64,000 bases of DNA from Ceratodon purpureus (GCA_014871385.1 CM026426.1:54053477-54117476); one strand, 5' to 3'; counted from the stretch's first letter, positions 43,849 through 54,773 are shown. The notes: a model not told the origin generated them from the letters alone. Numbers and translations: made by a program.

Positions 43849-44562
43849 TCAAATTGTGACCAGATTTCTACCCCAGTCATGATTGACTTTTGCATTGATC
43901 AACCAAGGACGACCTAACAGCATGCTATACTCTTCATTCACTTCCTTATTCATGATGACGGTGAGTGTAATCAGAAAAGGAATGCTATGGATGTGTACCT
44001 TAACATTTCTGATTATTCCTACTGGTTCCACCACTGTCTGGTCTGCCATCCTCAATCTGTAGGGATCAGGTTGCGGGTCCTTCAGTCCTAAACGCTTCTG
44101 CTCCTGTTCAGTAATGAGATCGACATCTGATCCACCGTCCAGCAATACCTTGTCCAAGGTCCCATTGCCAATCTGCACAGTTAACATAGGCAATTCTGTG
44201 TCAACATCTACTGCCAAGCTAGGTATTAGACTTGGTTGACCTCCTTTTCTGGTCATCTGCTCCACCCCAGCCGTTTCTCTTTGACCCGAATCCTTACTGG
44301 CCCTTAACTCCGGAAACACATGAGCCTTGACAATCTCAGTCATGTTTGGAGCTAGCTGTAGTAGCTGACCCAAAGGCACAGTGACTAGACTAGCCAATAT
44401 CCTCCTGCCCACCAGGTTTGCATAATACTGCTCCTGGTCTTCCCTTGTACTGGTCCCTGCAGGTACTTCTGGTCCCTGTTGATCAGTCTTTAAGCTGTAA
44501 TTGAAGACTTCAAAATCTGGAAATCCTGCCCAGTCACTATCTTGTATCTCTGCATCAGCCAT
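43849..44562 (-). mobile_element. G4 protease region (237 residues)
   Basis: Retropepsin-like: LDKVLLDGGSDVDLITEQEQ with Asp-Gly-Gly, then YRLRMADQTVVEPVGII, FLITLTVIM and YSMLLGRPWLINAKVNHDWG. The wording differs clearly from G2/G3/G5, which shows a separate gypsy lineage. Confidence 0.8.
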
Positions 44563-44599
44563 CTCCTGAGCTTCAGGTGAGTGAACTCGTCTTGGTCTC

Positions 44600-45631
44600 C
44601 TATGCTGTTCTGGCCTCCTGCTCTTCCTTGAGCTGAATCTCTTTCAAGGCTTCTAGCATAGAATCCAGAAGCCGTTTATCTTCCTTGGTCTGGACCTTTC
44701 TTGGTTCTGGTTCCTTGGACTGGTCTTCAATAGGAGGTAATCCTACCTTCTTCCTTTGGGCCCTTCTCATACAGGCCACGTCTACTAGGTCCTGTGGCTC
44801 ATCCTGCCATTCAATTTCCACATTCGTCACATGGTGGTCTTGCTTCTTTGTGGCCTGGTCCCCTTGTGCTCGAAACTGGTCTCCTTGTGCCCGAAACTGG
44901 TCCCTTCCTTTAGAGGGCAGTTCCAACTCCTGTGCCTTGATGCACCACACAAAAAACATCATTCTGGCTTGTCACTATAACTTCCCTGCTCGCCATTACC
45001 TGTTCTAGTGTTAGATGACCGCCGGTATTCCTCGTTGTAGTATCTGTTGTAGGTGGCTGTTGGCTTTGGGGCAGACACTTCATTCACCCCTACTAGTTCC
45101 TCTCCTTCTTTCTTCATACATGGTCCCCGCTGATTTGCTAGGTTGTACCAGCACTCAAGATCTTCATAGCCCAGTTTCTTGCGTGTGCTACAGATTCGCC
45201 GAGGAGCATCCTGACTTGGTTCCTTCCTGGTTACAGTCGCTGGCTTACTGGTGGTCTCCACTTTCTTGACTTCAATCTTGGTTGGCTTGCCACTTGAATC
45301 GGTGCAATTTTCTTCACACCTCAGAGCCGCATCCACCAGCTCTGTAAAGGTTTTGACTGGTGCAATACTGGTTGTAATCTTGATGTATTCAAGTAAACCT
45401 GCCCTGAAATTAGTAATCCGAAATCCTTCTCCAGGGTCTGACTATAGACACTTAATCAGGGTCATAAACCTATCATAGTAATCCTGCACCTTCTCCCTAT
45501 CTGCCTGCTTGAAGGACTTCAACTCCTTCATCGGTTGTCTGGTCCCTGTACCTTCTCCTGAAGGCTGCCTTGACCTCCTCCCATGAGCAGTAAAGGTGAC
45601 TCTCCAAAAAATTCTCATACCAGGCCCCGAC
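44600..45631 (-). mobile_element. G4 gag region (cut by G5)
   Basis: Reads AWYENFLESHLYCSWEEVKA and AFRRRYRD, a typical retrotransposon gag domain, then a Lys/Thr-rich segment, a LGYEDLECWYNLANQRGPC knuckle-like stretch, and a 3' end with the repeat QFRAQGDQ. It stops at the G5 boundary. Confidence 0.7.
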
Positions 45632-46302
45632 TGTTGCCTGACTCCTCGGCAACCAAGGACAGCTCAGCAAGGAAGCAGCATTGACAAGGCAGTCAAGGAA
45701 GTATAAGTTAAACTGAAGACTGAGCGGCAGAGCTAGGAGTTAGCACGAGAAAGTAGGATCTGACAGTATAGAAAGAGTAGAAGACTTGGTCGACATTCAC
45801 TCTCTCATTTATGGAGTTGAGTCCCCGTTTAGGGATTCTTTGTACTCTCTGTCTCTGTCTCGTCTTGGACTTAGACTCCATGGCCCCTTACTTTTGATGA
45901 ACAATCTATCCAGTGTATTCCTTGCACCCTCTTGTCTATGATCCTCTGTATGCTTGCTACTTGTTCTACCTAACTGTTTCCTGCCGAATCTTCCCCCTCC
46001 AGCTTAGCAGTCTTAGAAACCAGGGCACAGCCCTTACTAAACCAAACCCCCCTTGCTCCCACACTCTCTCTCAATCTAAGACCCTAAGCTCGGTACCCGG
46101 GTCATGGGCTTGTCTAGGACAACACACGCTCCAGTGTTCCACACCCCTGAACTGTAGTAGGCCTCTAGACTCGTATGTTAAGACTTAGTCAAACCGCTTA
46201 TCATCCATTTCCTACCTAGGACAGTTAGTCAGCAAGCTAACTTCACATCCCTCTTACGACTCCCTGGCTTCAGGTATCTCCATGTTGTAACCTAGCTTAA
46301 CA
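45632..46302 (+). repeat. G5 5' LTR (about 671 bp)
   Basis: Starts TGTTGCCTGACT, like the G2 LTR (TGTTGCCC), and ends CTTAACA three bases before the primer site. Its left border falls exactly where the G4 gag reading ends. Confidence 0.75.
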
Positions 46303-46304
46303 TT

Positions 46305-46326
46305 TTGGCGACCAAACTGGGGATGG
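46305..46326 (+). other. G5 primer binding site
   Basis: TTGGCGACCAAACTGGGGAT directly after the LTR; a TTGGCG...GGGGA site typical of plant Athila/Tat-branch gypsy elements. Confidence 0.7.
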
Positions 46327-46367
46327 AATAACTGAAGCCATTAGTTCCGTAGATCACCACAGGCACT

Positions 46368-47640
46368 ATGCCACCCCGAAAGCTCCCCTTGGAGCGAATC
46401 AACGAAGCTGAGGATGCGGCTCAACAAGATGACCCTGATGCTACAAGAGAATTCCTCCAATGGATGAGGCAGAAGATGACTGACCTCGGTGCCAAAAATG
46501 AAGCTACTAACGCTAAACTAGAACTGTTAAGCGTACAATACCAGACTCTCCAAGAAAGCAGAACCCAAGAGGCTGCACAACCAACCCCCCAAGAATCCGA
46601 GGCTAACTTGGAGGCTCTGAGATCCACGACTATTCCCTGTGATAATCACACTGCCGCCACTCATAGCCAGGATCAGACTTACAAAAGCACCAAGTTTCCC
46701 AAAATCTCATACCCTGTCTTCGATGAATCAAGGGGTCCTGATTGGCACATACGCCGATTCAAAGTAATTGCTCGTACAAATGGTGTCACTGATCCCGCGG
46801 ATTTACAAAACATATTTGGGACTACCCTCCAAGGAAACCACATTAACTGGTACATAGATTTTGAGACGGAACATTCCCACGCTAGCTTGGAAGAGATGGA
46901 GCGCAGTCTTCTCCATAAATTTTGAAAACCCAAAACTAGTGCAGAAATTTTGCGAGCCTTTGGGAGTATCACTCAGGACAAAAATGAACCCGTAGATAAA
47001 TTCTATGACCGGTTCAAACAGCTTGCGGACAAAACTAAGTCAGCGACCTGAGGAGGACTACCTTTGCGAATGGTTCAAAAAGGGCCTGCTACCATGGATT
47101 CAGCAAGGCATAGTTATCAGGGGTGTCAAAACTCTACATGATATTCTGAATGCAGCCAACAATATCAGGAGAGAATTGAGTGCGTTAAACCGAACGCAAG
47201 CTCCCTTGTTACCATTGCCCACGTTTAGACCAGACAACCGACACGCACCTGCAGTCTGTGGGACATGTGGAAAGGTTCACCCAGGCTGTTGCTGGTTTGC
47301 CCCTGGTAACAGTCGCCAGGATGACCGAGGACGACCTAAGCCCACTAGTGCCGCAGTCTACCCCGAGGAAGTCAGCGTCGACGCATTCCAGCCCAGCAGA
47401 AATGACGCCTGCTGGGAATGTGGTTCCCTGACACATAGGGGAAGCCAATGCCCACAACTTAGACAACGCTAGGCACAAGCCCGACCAGAGCCCAACAATT
47501 TTCCAAACGCCAACATGGACAATTCTAGGGGACCACCAGCTCCACGACGAGGAGGAGTAACTCTCACTGAAGTCCATGGCCCCAAGACTAGTATCTCAAC
47601 CATTAGCGCTACCGCAGTAAGTACTTGATCAAAAGGACAA
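46368..47640 (+). mobile_element. G5 gag region
   Basis: Starts MPPRKLPLERINEAEDAAQQ with an acidic helix, then NAKLELLSVQYQTLQESRTQ (coiled coil), a capsid-like block (WHIRRFKVIARTNGV, GNHINWYIDFETEHSH), and knuckles CGTCGKVHPGCC and CWECGSLTHRGSQC. Best-preserved gag of the family in this window. Confidence 0.85.
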
Positions 47641-47689
47641 ACAGTTGATCGTGTTGTTGAAACCCGAAATCCTTTTCTAGAACAACATT

Positions 47690-48360
47690 GGGAAAGATTG
47701 CAAAATATACGCAAGGATTTACAAAAAGGATTAGAAGCTCCCCTGATCAACCCTGATATCCAAAAAATACTAAATGATACCAATGTAACCATTACACTGT
47801 CAAAACTTCTCCAAATTAGCCCCGAGTTGCATCACTATCTACAACAGGCTACAATCTTTGAAGCCGTGGTCGACCCAACAGTCATAGAAGTCAATGCCAC
47901 AACTATCGATCTAGACGCAGTAGTGATTTATCTACAACTAGGGAGACATGAGCTTACCAATGTTTTAGTTGATGGAGGCTATGGAGTAAACGTCATGAGT
48001 GACAACCTCAGACAACACCTGGGGTTACCAGCACCAAAGTTGGCTCAGTTTATCTTAAGGATGGCCAATGATGCTTAGGTAACGCCATTGGGAATCTTAT
48101 CCACCGTGGCAATCACAACCCATGGAGTGTCCACGCCAGCTACTTTCGTCATAATAGATATGCCCAACAGTAGGAACTTCCCAGTCATCTTAGGACGACC
48201 ATGGTTGCGTGATATGAATGCCATACACGATTGGGCTCGAAACCAGATTTGGATTCACTATCACGGAAAAAACGGTCATAATACCCGTAGATAGTTGTAT
48301 CACCAAAGCCAGGGCCAATCAGATACGCCACACAGGCGGAACAAATTGAGAAAGAGGACT
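47690..48360 (+). mobile_element. G5 protease region
   Basis: VLVDGGYGVNVMSDNL followed by QFILRMANDA and NFPVILGRPWLRDMNAIHDW. Position and wording as in G2 and G3. Confidence 0.85.
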
Positions 48361-48427
48361 TTCACATGATCAAGAAGCCCTAGTATTCCAAGCAAATCCA
48401 GAATTAATCTCCCTGGCTGAAATCCAC

Positions 48428-50080
48428 TTGGCCAGTTTGGTGCCCGAACCAGAGAAACTAGACATACCGTCACATTTCTCCAAGGAAGTCTGGGAGGAAG
48501 TCACGGTCCAGGCTGTCCCTGCTAAACAAGCCTTACAAGAGGAAGTAGTCACTGGATGGTCCCATGGAGCCAAGGAAAAAGTGGAATTGGTAAACTTAGG
48601 AACTACGGAAAATCCAAAATTAGTCAAAATCAATGCAGAAGCTCCAAGTCACATCAAAGAGGCGGCCATAGCCTTGTTCCACGAATACCATGATTTTTTC
48701 GAATGGAGTCATGAGGATCTGAAAGGTATCCGTCCCGCACTAGCAGAACATACTATTGATCTAGTCTCTAATGCAATACCCGTGCAACAAAGGCAGTATA
48801 GAATGAATCCAAACTATGCTGCGCGAGTCAAAATTGAGTTGGACAAACTTTTGGACGCCAAATTCATCTCACTAGTCGACTCAGCTCCCTGGTTATCACC
48901 AATGGTAATTATTCCCAAGAAAGATGGCACATTACGAATCTGTGTAGATTTCAAAAAATTAAACGTGGCTACCAAGAAAGATCATTATCCCCTCCCTTAG
49001 ATGGAGGAGATTATAGATGAAGTTGTCGGCCACGAAATGTACTCATTTTTAGATTGTTATTCAAGTTATTATCAGGTTGCCATGGCAGAGCAAGATAAAA
49101 ACAAAACAGCTTTTTCTACAAAATGGGGACCATATCAATTTGAATGCATGCCCTTTGGGGCCAAAAATGCACCTATGACATTTCAGCGTGTCATGGAATT
49201 AATTTTCCGCCCCTATCTAAAACGTTTTTTTAGGATTTACTTGGATGATGGCACGGTTTATGGACCCATGAAAGACCACATTGCCCATCTACGCCAAATT
49301 TTCAATGCCTGCCGAACAAATGGTGTGAGCCTAAACGTTGACAAATGTATGTTCTTATTCTTTGCCGGGATCATTCTAGGTTATATTGTATGCAAACATG
49401 GTAAGCTTCCGGACCCTGAGAAAATCAAGGACATCCTAAACATGACCCCGCCTACCGACCAGAAGGGGGTCCAACGACTTCTGGAAATATCACAGTTCAA
49501 TCGAATCTATATAGAAAGATTAGCACACATAACTGCTCCAATTACCGCTCTCAACCATGCCAAGTATGCTTATCCCAAGGATTGGATCCCTGAAGCCCAA
49601 GTAGCCTTGGACAAAATCAAGTTAGCCTACTCTAATGCTCCCATCTTGATTGCCCCAGATTGGAGTAGACCTTTCTATGTCCACATTGATGCCTCTAATA
49701 TAGCAGTAGAAGTCAAGTTGGCCCAGAACATAAATGGGAAACATGATCAACCGGTAGCCTATGCTAGTCATCTCTTAAACCAAGCTAAAGGCAATTACTC
49801 TACTACAGAGAGAGAGGCTCTCGCCATGATCTACGCGGTAAAAAAATTTCGCCACTACCTCTTAGGAAATGAATTCATGTTTATGGTAAATCATCACAGT
49901 CTTTCATACCTAGTAAATCAGCCACTAATTACGGGCAGAGTAGCTAGGTGGATAATGATACTACTAGAGAGCGATTTTGAGGTTGTATACGTACCTGGGA
50001 AGAGGCACATCATCGCAAATTATTTATCCCGAGACTCCACGGTCACCGAAGCCGGCATCGACGACTCTTTTAACGAGCCA
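48428..50080 (+). mobile_element. G5 reverse transcriptase and RNase H regions
   Basis: RT: APWLSPMVIIPKKDGTLRIC, MYSFLDCYSSYYQVAMAEQD, FECMPFGAKNAPMTFQRVME and the catalytic strand FFRIYLDDGTVYG, whose GTVYG ending is a family wording in place of the common ILVYS. RNase H: NYSTTEREALAMIYAVKKFR and NHHSLSYLVNQPLITGRVAR. Long uninterrupted stretches remain. Confidence 0.88.
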
Positions 50081-50199
50081 TACATTCAGGCGGCTAGTTT
50101 GAATGTCCCTGAAACCAATGACTGGAGACAACCTATTATGTTGTACCTAGTCCAAGGCAAAATACCCGATCATCTCACAAGAACCAGAAAGATCAGCCA

Positions 50200-51100
50200 C
50201 ATTCTCTCACAGCCACATTCATCTACGAGAGCATCATCACCCATTTTGGGTGCCCCTTGGAAATCGTGTCAGATCAAGGATCCCATTTTGTTAATGCAGT
50301 AATCAAAGACCTTATGGACAATCATATTATTAAACACAGGACAAGCACAGTATACTACCCTCAGGGAAACGGGCAAGCAGAATCAACAAATAAAACTCTG
50401 ATTAATATGTTGAGAAGGTTTATCTACGCTAATCAGGGAGACTGGGACGACTGTTTACCAGCTGCCCTCTGGGCATATCGAGTCGCCACCAAGACTGCCA
50501 CGCAACTCAGCCCCTTTGTCATGGTGTATGGAACTTAGCCACTATTGCCCACAGAGTATGTAGCCCCCACGTTCCAGTTCTTGCAACCCCGAGACTACGC
50601 CCCCCATAGGGTCCTTGCTGCTCGAGTAGAGGACATTCACTACTTAGAAGAACTCCGGGCCCTAGCCATCCAAAATATTGTTAGCAAACAAGAGCTCACC
50701 ACAAAGTATTTTCAAGCTTCCAAACCCCCACGATTGTTCCAAAAAGGGGATCAGGTCTTGTCGTGCCTCAGAGACCCCAAAATCCGTAAAACGAAGTTTG
50801 AGTCAATTTGGCATGGCCCCTACCGTGTCCAGTTAGTTCTTCTAAACAATACCGTTCTCTTGGTCAACAATGATAATTACGACCGCTACGCTACCATAGT
50901 AAAAACAACCAAACTCAAACAGTATCACGCAAATATGACAAATATTCCACCAACTCATAGTTTGGAAGAAATTTATAAAGCCTTGGAAACCGAGGAGCAA
51001 GATACTTCCCAGCCCTTGGAAAACATGGACTCCCCAATCATGGGCACAGACGGCAAGGACGTCCCTGAAATTCACATTAGTCACATCCAAGTCACTCAAT
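50200..51100 (+). mobile_element. G5 integrase core and tail regions
   Basis: EIVSDQGSHFVNAVIKDLMD, HIIKHRTSTVYYPQGNGQAE and WDDCLPAALWAYRVATKTAT mark the catalytic core with Asp and Glu in place; the tail carries FQKGDQVLSCLRDPKIRKTK and FESIWHGPYRVQLVLLNNTV. Confidence 0.85.
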
Positions 51101-51513
51101 TGGTTCTAGCCGACTCCGACTCACTAGAGCATCATGGAACTGGGACATCACACTCAGCCTACAACATCCGCAGTCCTAGGAACCAGCCGCAATATTCTTT
51201 GCTACCAGGCATTCAAACGCTCTCATCCTTCAGCTGTCTAAGTCTACCCTCCACGGTCCCATCCATCAGCACCCAGTCAGTTCATCGCCGCCAAGGGAAT
51301 CCCCTTCTCCCCTCTCACTCCAGGGCCTTTTGTACACATTGCCTCACTCCCACTTCTCGGTACGCTGGGGCGTCTCCACTTTCTCTCTCTCCTTCGCTGC
51401 CACAACACCCATCCCCCCATGCTCTCCTTTTCCCGCAGATTCCTCCATTGGCCCGCTAGCTGCTGACCCTGCGCAACACACACACACAGTTTAGCTGTAG
51501 CACAATAGAAGCG

Positions 51514-52218
51514 ATGGAAGGAAAGAAACCGTTACCTCCCTTTTATGTTCCGAGAATGGTGATGGAACAGAAGCGCCGCCCAGATATTATCTGGACTACT
51601 CGCAGAAGTCTTAGGAAGTATTGGCAACTCTTGGAGGGCAAGGTTAACATTGCTCGATGCAATGCTTTTGTGGCTTCCATGCGCCAAAGCAGCAAAGACG
51701 ATCCTTATCCATCCGGCGAGGTAGAAGAAGTCCTGGTCCAGTACTCGAGCAGATATCTGCACAAGTTCTTCGATTGGGATGGAACGGGCTTCACGGAGTG
51801 GAGCGAGGCCTGCACCCACCCTCGGCCCGATCTTACAGCCAAGGTCGGAGATCTCCAGAAGAACACAAACGGTAGGTATGATGTCTTTGCTCTCGGAAAA
51901 TTCTTTCCAGAACCTTGGTTTTCTAGGATGAGGGGTGTACTCAGCCAGGTTTATTTCCGGAATGATTGCAATGGCATTACGCCCGAGCAACTCACCATAC
52001 TCCCCATGGCCGACCAAGGAGAACACATCAATTGGGGGCTGTTAGTCGACGAGAATTTCTGTGTGCAGTTGAGGGGATATCGTCTCAATCCCATGTACCA
52101 CAGCTCAATTGGCCCATTTCTCACGGCCTACATCGCTCACTACTTGGCGTTCCACCAGCGACACAATCAAAGGCCCCTCATGGGGACATTCTTGGACGTC
52201 CAGTGGGGAATCTCTTAG
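51514..52218 (+). mobile_element. G5 accessory ORF 1 (234 residues)
   Basis: Complete open frame after the integrase tail: LPPFYVPRMVMEQKRRPDII, YWQLLEGKVNIARCNAFVAS, QYSSRYLHKFFDWDG, NGRYDVFALGKF, PWFSRMRGVLSQVYFRNDC, NGITPEQL, HYLAFHQRHNQRPLMGTFLD. Aligns with the G3 ORF at 39830. No signal peptide, membrane span, zinc pattern or coiled coil; rich in aromatic and basic residues. Function unknown. Confidence 0.75.
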
Positions 52219-52221
52219 GCT

Positions 52222-52963
52222 ATGGCGCGGGACCCGGCCCTTCCAAGCTCCAGCAGGCGACTCCGTACTCCAGACGCTGTAGTAAGCGAGGGCGCCATGG
52301 TTCCTATCGGCCAAGGATCACGCTCCACTCCATGGGCTCAGACTCGCGCAGCACTCACAACATGCGTGGATAATCTAATGCAGTGCCTACAGGATGCCGA
52401 ACAAGATCACGCCATGGTCAACCTACGCTACAAGGAGATGGAAGAACAGTTCAAGCGTAAGGCCGCACACACCATCCGAGTCAACCAAGAGCAGGCCAAG
52501 AAAAGCATGGAGGAGGCACGTACCGAATTCAATATGCAGCTGGAAGAATCCCAGCAGACACTCGCGAACCTCCGCAACAGAGTTACTAGTTTGGAACTCA
52601 AGCTAGCTGCAACTCAGGACCACGTGGACGTCTTGAACAAGGAAGAAGCATGGGCACAGGAGCGGATCACTAGGCTCGATCACCAAAACCAGGAGTCTCG
52701 GGCCCATCACAAAACCTTGGAGCGTACCATTGAATCCCTGCAGCAAGGGACACACACACAAGGAGCAGCCTAGGGGACAAACGAGGAACTTCTATGTCTA
52801 CAGCAGGAGCGGCTGGCAGCAGAACAGGCTAAGGAGAATTTTGAGGCGAATAAAGTAGGTTTGGTGCACATGGCGGCTAAGACTATTGCAACTCATGCAT
52901 ATCAGTTGCTGGTCACCAAACCACCTACCACAACCGAGACACCACAAGGAGAGGGAGAGTGAC
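52222..52963 (+). mobile_element. G5 accessory ORF 2: coiled coil
   Basis: Begins three bases after the stop of accessory ORF 1. After a basic N-terminus it forms a coiled coil of about 150 residues (NLMQCLQDAEQDHAMVNLRY, MQLEESQQTLANLRNRVTSL, ITRLDHQNQES). The reading continues past one interruption to about 52.96 kb, where GA-rich repeats begin. A relative lies at 27.43 kb. Confidence 0.7.
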
Positions 52964-53582
52964 GAGTACAGATTGCGAGGGAGAGGGACAGGGACACGGA
53001 GAGGGTGTGACCACGCGTGAGAGGGAGAGGGAGTGGTCGCAAGAGAGAGGGAGAGGGAGAGGGAGAGGGAGAGGGAGTGACCGCGAGGGAGAGAGAGAGG
53101 GAGAGGGAGAGAGGGAGGGAGTAGCCGCGAGGGAGTGACCACGCGGGAGAGGGAGAGACCGCAAGGGAGAGGGAGAGGGAGAGACCGCGAGGGAGAGGGA
53201 GAGGGAGAGGGAGTGACCGCGAGGTAGAGGGAGAGGGAGAGGGACAAGGAGTGACCGCGAGGGAGAGGGAGAGGGAGTGACCGCAAGGGAGAGGGAGAGG
53301 GAGTGACCGCAAGGGAGAGGGGGAGGGACAGGGAGTGACCGCGAGGTAGAGAGAGAGGGAGAGGGACAGGGAGTGACCGCGAGGGAGAGGGAGAGGGGGA
53401 GGGAGAGGGAGAGGGACAGGGAGTGACTGCGAGGAAGAGGGAGAGGGAGTGACCGCGAGGGAGAGGGAGAGGGAGAGGGATAGGGAGTGACCGCAAGGGA
53501 GAGGGAGAGTGAGTGACCGCGAGGGAGAGGGAGAGGGAGTTGCTGCGAGGGAGAGGGACAGGGGTCGGGAGTCACGTCGGGA
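52945..53582. repeat. GA-rich minisatellite with GTGACCGC spacers
   Basis: About 18 irregular units made of (GGGAGA)n plus GAGTGACCGCGAGG or close variants, 27-45 bp each. The long open frames on its minus strand (up to 232 residues, poly-Ser/Leu/Pro) are by-products. Confidence 0.85.
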
Positions 53583-53739
53583 CAAGAGAGGGGGGGGGGG
53601 TAGAGAGGGAGGGTGGGTGGTCTTCCAAAAAAAAGGTGTGTCTTGGAACTCTCTTAGACCCAGGAGGGGGGGGCCTGTCGAATCCCACAGAGGGTACTAT
53701 GTGGGGGAAGGGTTCCTCGCGAGCCTGCCAGGATTCCAA
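53583..53739. other. Short G-rich linker sequence
   Basis: G-rich sequence between two repeat arrays; no gene supported. Confidence 0.4.
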
Positions 53740-53815
53740 GGGGACTCCTTGTCCCCTGTCGCGGCGGGACTCCCTGTCCCTGCTCGCGGCGGGACTCTTT
53801 GTCCCGCGTCGCGGC
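53740..53815 (+). repeat. Three tandem hairpin units GGGACTC-n-GTCCC
   Basis: GGGGACTCCTTGTCCCC (53740-53756), GGGACTCCCTGTCCC (53766-53780) and GGGACTCTTTGTCCC (53791-53805), spaced about 25 bp with GCGGC between. Each is a short inverted repeat able to fold into a hairpin. Confidence 0.75.
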
Positions 53816-53837
53816 GAAAGTCGGGGCTCGCGGCTGT

Positions 53838-53935
53838 GGAGTCGGGAGTCGGGAGTCGGGAGTCGGGAGTCGGGAGTCGGGAGTCGGGAGTCGGGTCTCG
53901 GGTCTCATGACTCGGGACTCGGGACTCGGGACTCG
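53838..53935 (+). repeat. Heptamer arrays GGGAGTC and GGGACTC
   Basis: About eight units of GAGTCGG (53838-53899) followed after a short break by about four units of GACTCGG (53909-53935). The central GAGTC and GACTC are mutual complements, and the regular GGG every seven bases fits a G-quadruplex pattern. Confidence 0.85.
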
Positions 53936-53939
53936 TTTA

Positions 53940-54260
53940 AATTACAGAACCAAAGCAAAAATAAAAATAAAAAATAAAAGTAAAAACATTAATCAAATAA
54001 CATAATAAAGGGAAAGAAAAGGAAATTAAATTCAATAAATTAAAGATTAAAATGATCAATAAATTTAAGATTAAAGACATAACAACTTTAAGGTTGTCAT
54101 TATAACTCGCATTTATAGTACTTACAAAATGGTACACGGTTTTCAAAAACCTCTACACAAGGGCGTTGAACCTGCCAAAGAGGCGCCACTCCACTGAACA
54201 ACACGGTACCCCAATAATTTGCACACATTCCTAGCCAATTTCTAGGCTACCATCTACAAA
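53940..54260. other. AT-rich spacer
   Basis: AT-rich, no gene; a sharp composition change from the G-rich arrays before it. Confidence 0.5.
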
Positions 54261-54263
54261 TGT

Positions 54264-54773
54264 CTAGGCTACACCATCCTCAACTACATCTGCTTTGTTT
54301 TCCGTGGCAATGACCTCCTCCACATCCGTTGCATCTTCCACCAACTTCCGCCGATAAGCCTTTGCCGCCTCCTGATCTTCGAAGCCCAACCAATGGAGAT
54401 GAGAATCGGAATCATAGTCTTTAGCATCATCCATCTGCATGTGGACAGTCTCCCCTTCATATTCAACGATGGTGAGAATGAGGGTATCTCCCCTACGTCC
54501 ATAAGGCACCCATTGACCTCCATCAAAATTTCCCTCCTCCTTTGGCACCTCCTCCTTGGGCACCTCCACCTTGGGCATCTCCACCTTTGGCACCTCTACC
54601 TTCGGCACCTCCTCCTTGGGCACCTCCACCTTGCGCATCTACACCTTAGGAACCTCCACCTTTGGCACCTCCACCATGAATCCTCAAGAACTGGATTCTC
54701 CCCTTCCCCTCTTCTTGCCAATAGTCTTCGAGCACTGCCCCTTGGAAGCCACCTTCGATACCTTGCGAACCAT
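54264..54773 (-). pseudogene. Short gene with KVEVP repeats, probably decayed
   Basis: From a Met at 54773 one frame reads MVRKVSKVASKGQCSKTIGK (basic), then about ten 5-residue repeats of K-V/E-E-V/M-P (KVEVPKEEVPKVEVPKVEMP), then a globular-looking end GQWVPYGRRGDTLILTIVEY, MQMDDAKDYDSDSHLHWLGF and EDQEAAKAYRRKLVEDATDV with an acidic finish. Two in-frame stops lie between the basic start and the main repeat block; the part from 54638 to 54264 (124 residues) is open. The repeat is also a 15 bp DNA minisatellite. Family not recognised. Promoter-like TATA and CT-rich leader lie upstream, divergent from the gene at 55768. Confidence 0.5.

Larger units (their letters stand above)
40606..45631 (-). 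mobile_element. G4: Ty3/gypsy-type element of another lineage, no polymerase seen
   Basis: Minus-strand element entered at its 3' end. From its 5' side: gag (45.63-44.6 kb), protease (44.56-43.85 kb), an acidic spacer (43.82-43.49 kb), repeat-rich coding DNA, a coiled-coil ORF (42.6-41.5 kb), a purine tract and a candidate 3' LTR. No reverse transcriptase, RNase H or integrase could be recognised between protease and coiled coil, so it appears non-autonomous. Its 5' end is cut by the insertion of G5 at 45631/45632. It has roughly five interruptions and is older than G5 by nesting. Confidence 0.75.
45632..52963 (+). mobile_element. G5: Ty3/gypsy element inserted in G4, best preserved copy
   Basis: Parts: 5' LTR (45632-46302), primer site, gag with two zinc knuckles, protease, reverse transcriptase, RNase H, part of integrase, integrase tail, accessory ORF (51514-52218) and coiled-coil ORF (52222 to about 52963). 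The 3' LTR is not seen; a GA-rich minisatellite begins where the last ORF ends. It has about six interruptions. It is the youngest element of the nest because it interrupts G4. Same family as G2 and G3. Confidence 0.88.

Noticed and set aside
52798-53585. Three overlapping minus-strand frames of 216-232 residues rich in Ser, Leu and Pro
   Set aside because: All three frames are open because the GA minisatellite lacks stop words; the proteins are only translated repeat.
53838-53935. Interstitial telomere repeats
   Set aside because: The heptamers are GGGAGTC and GGGACTC, not TTTAGGG or a known telomere variant.
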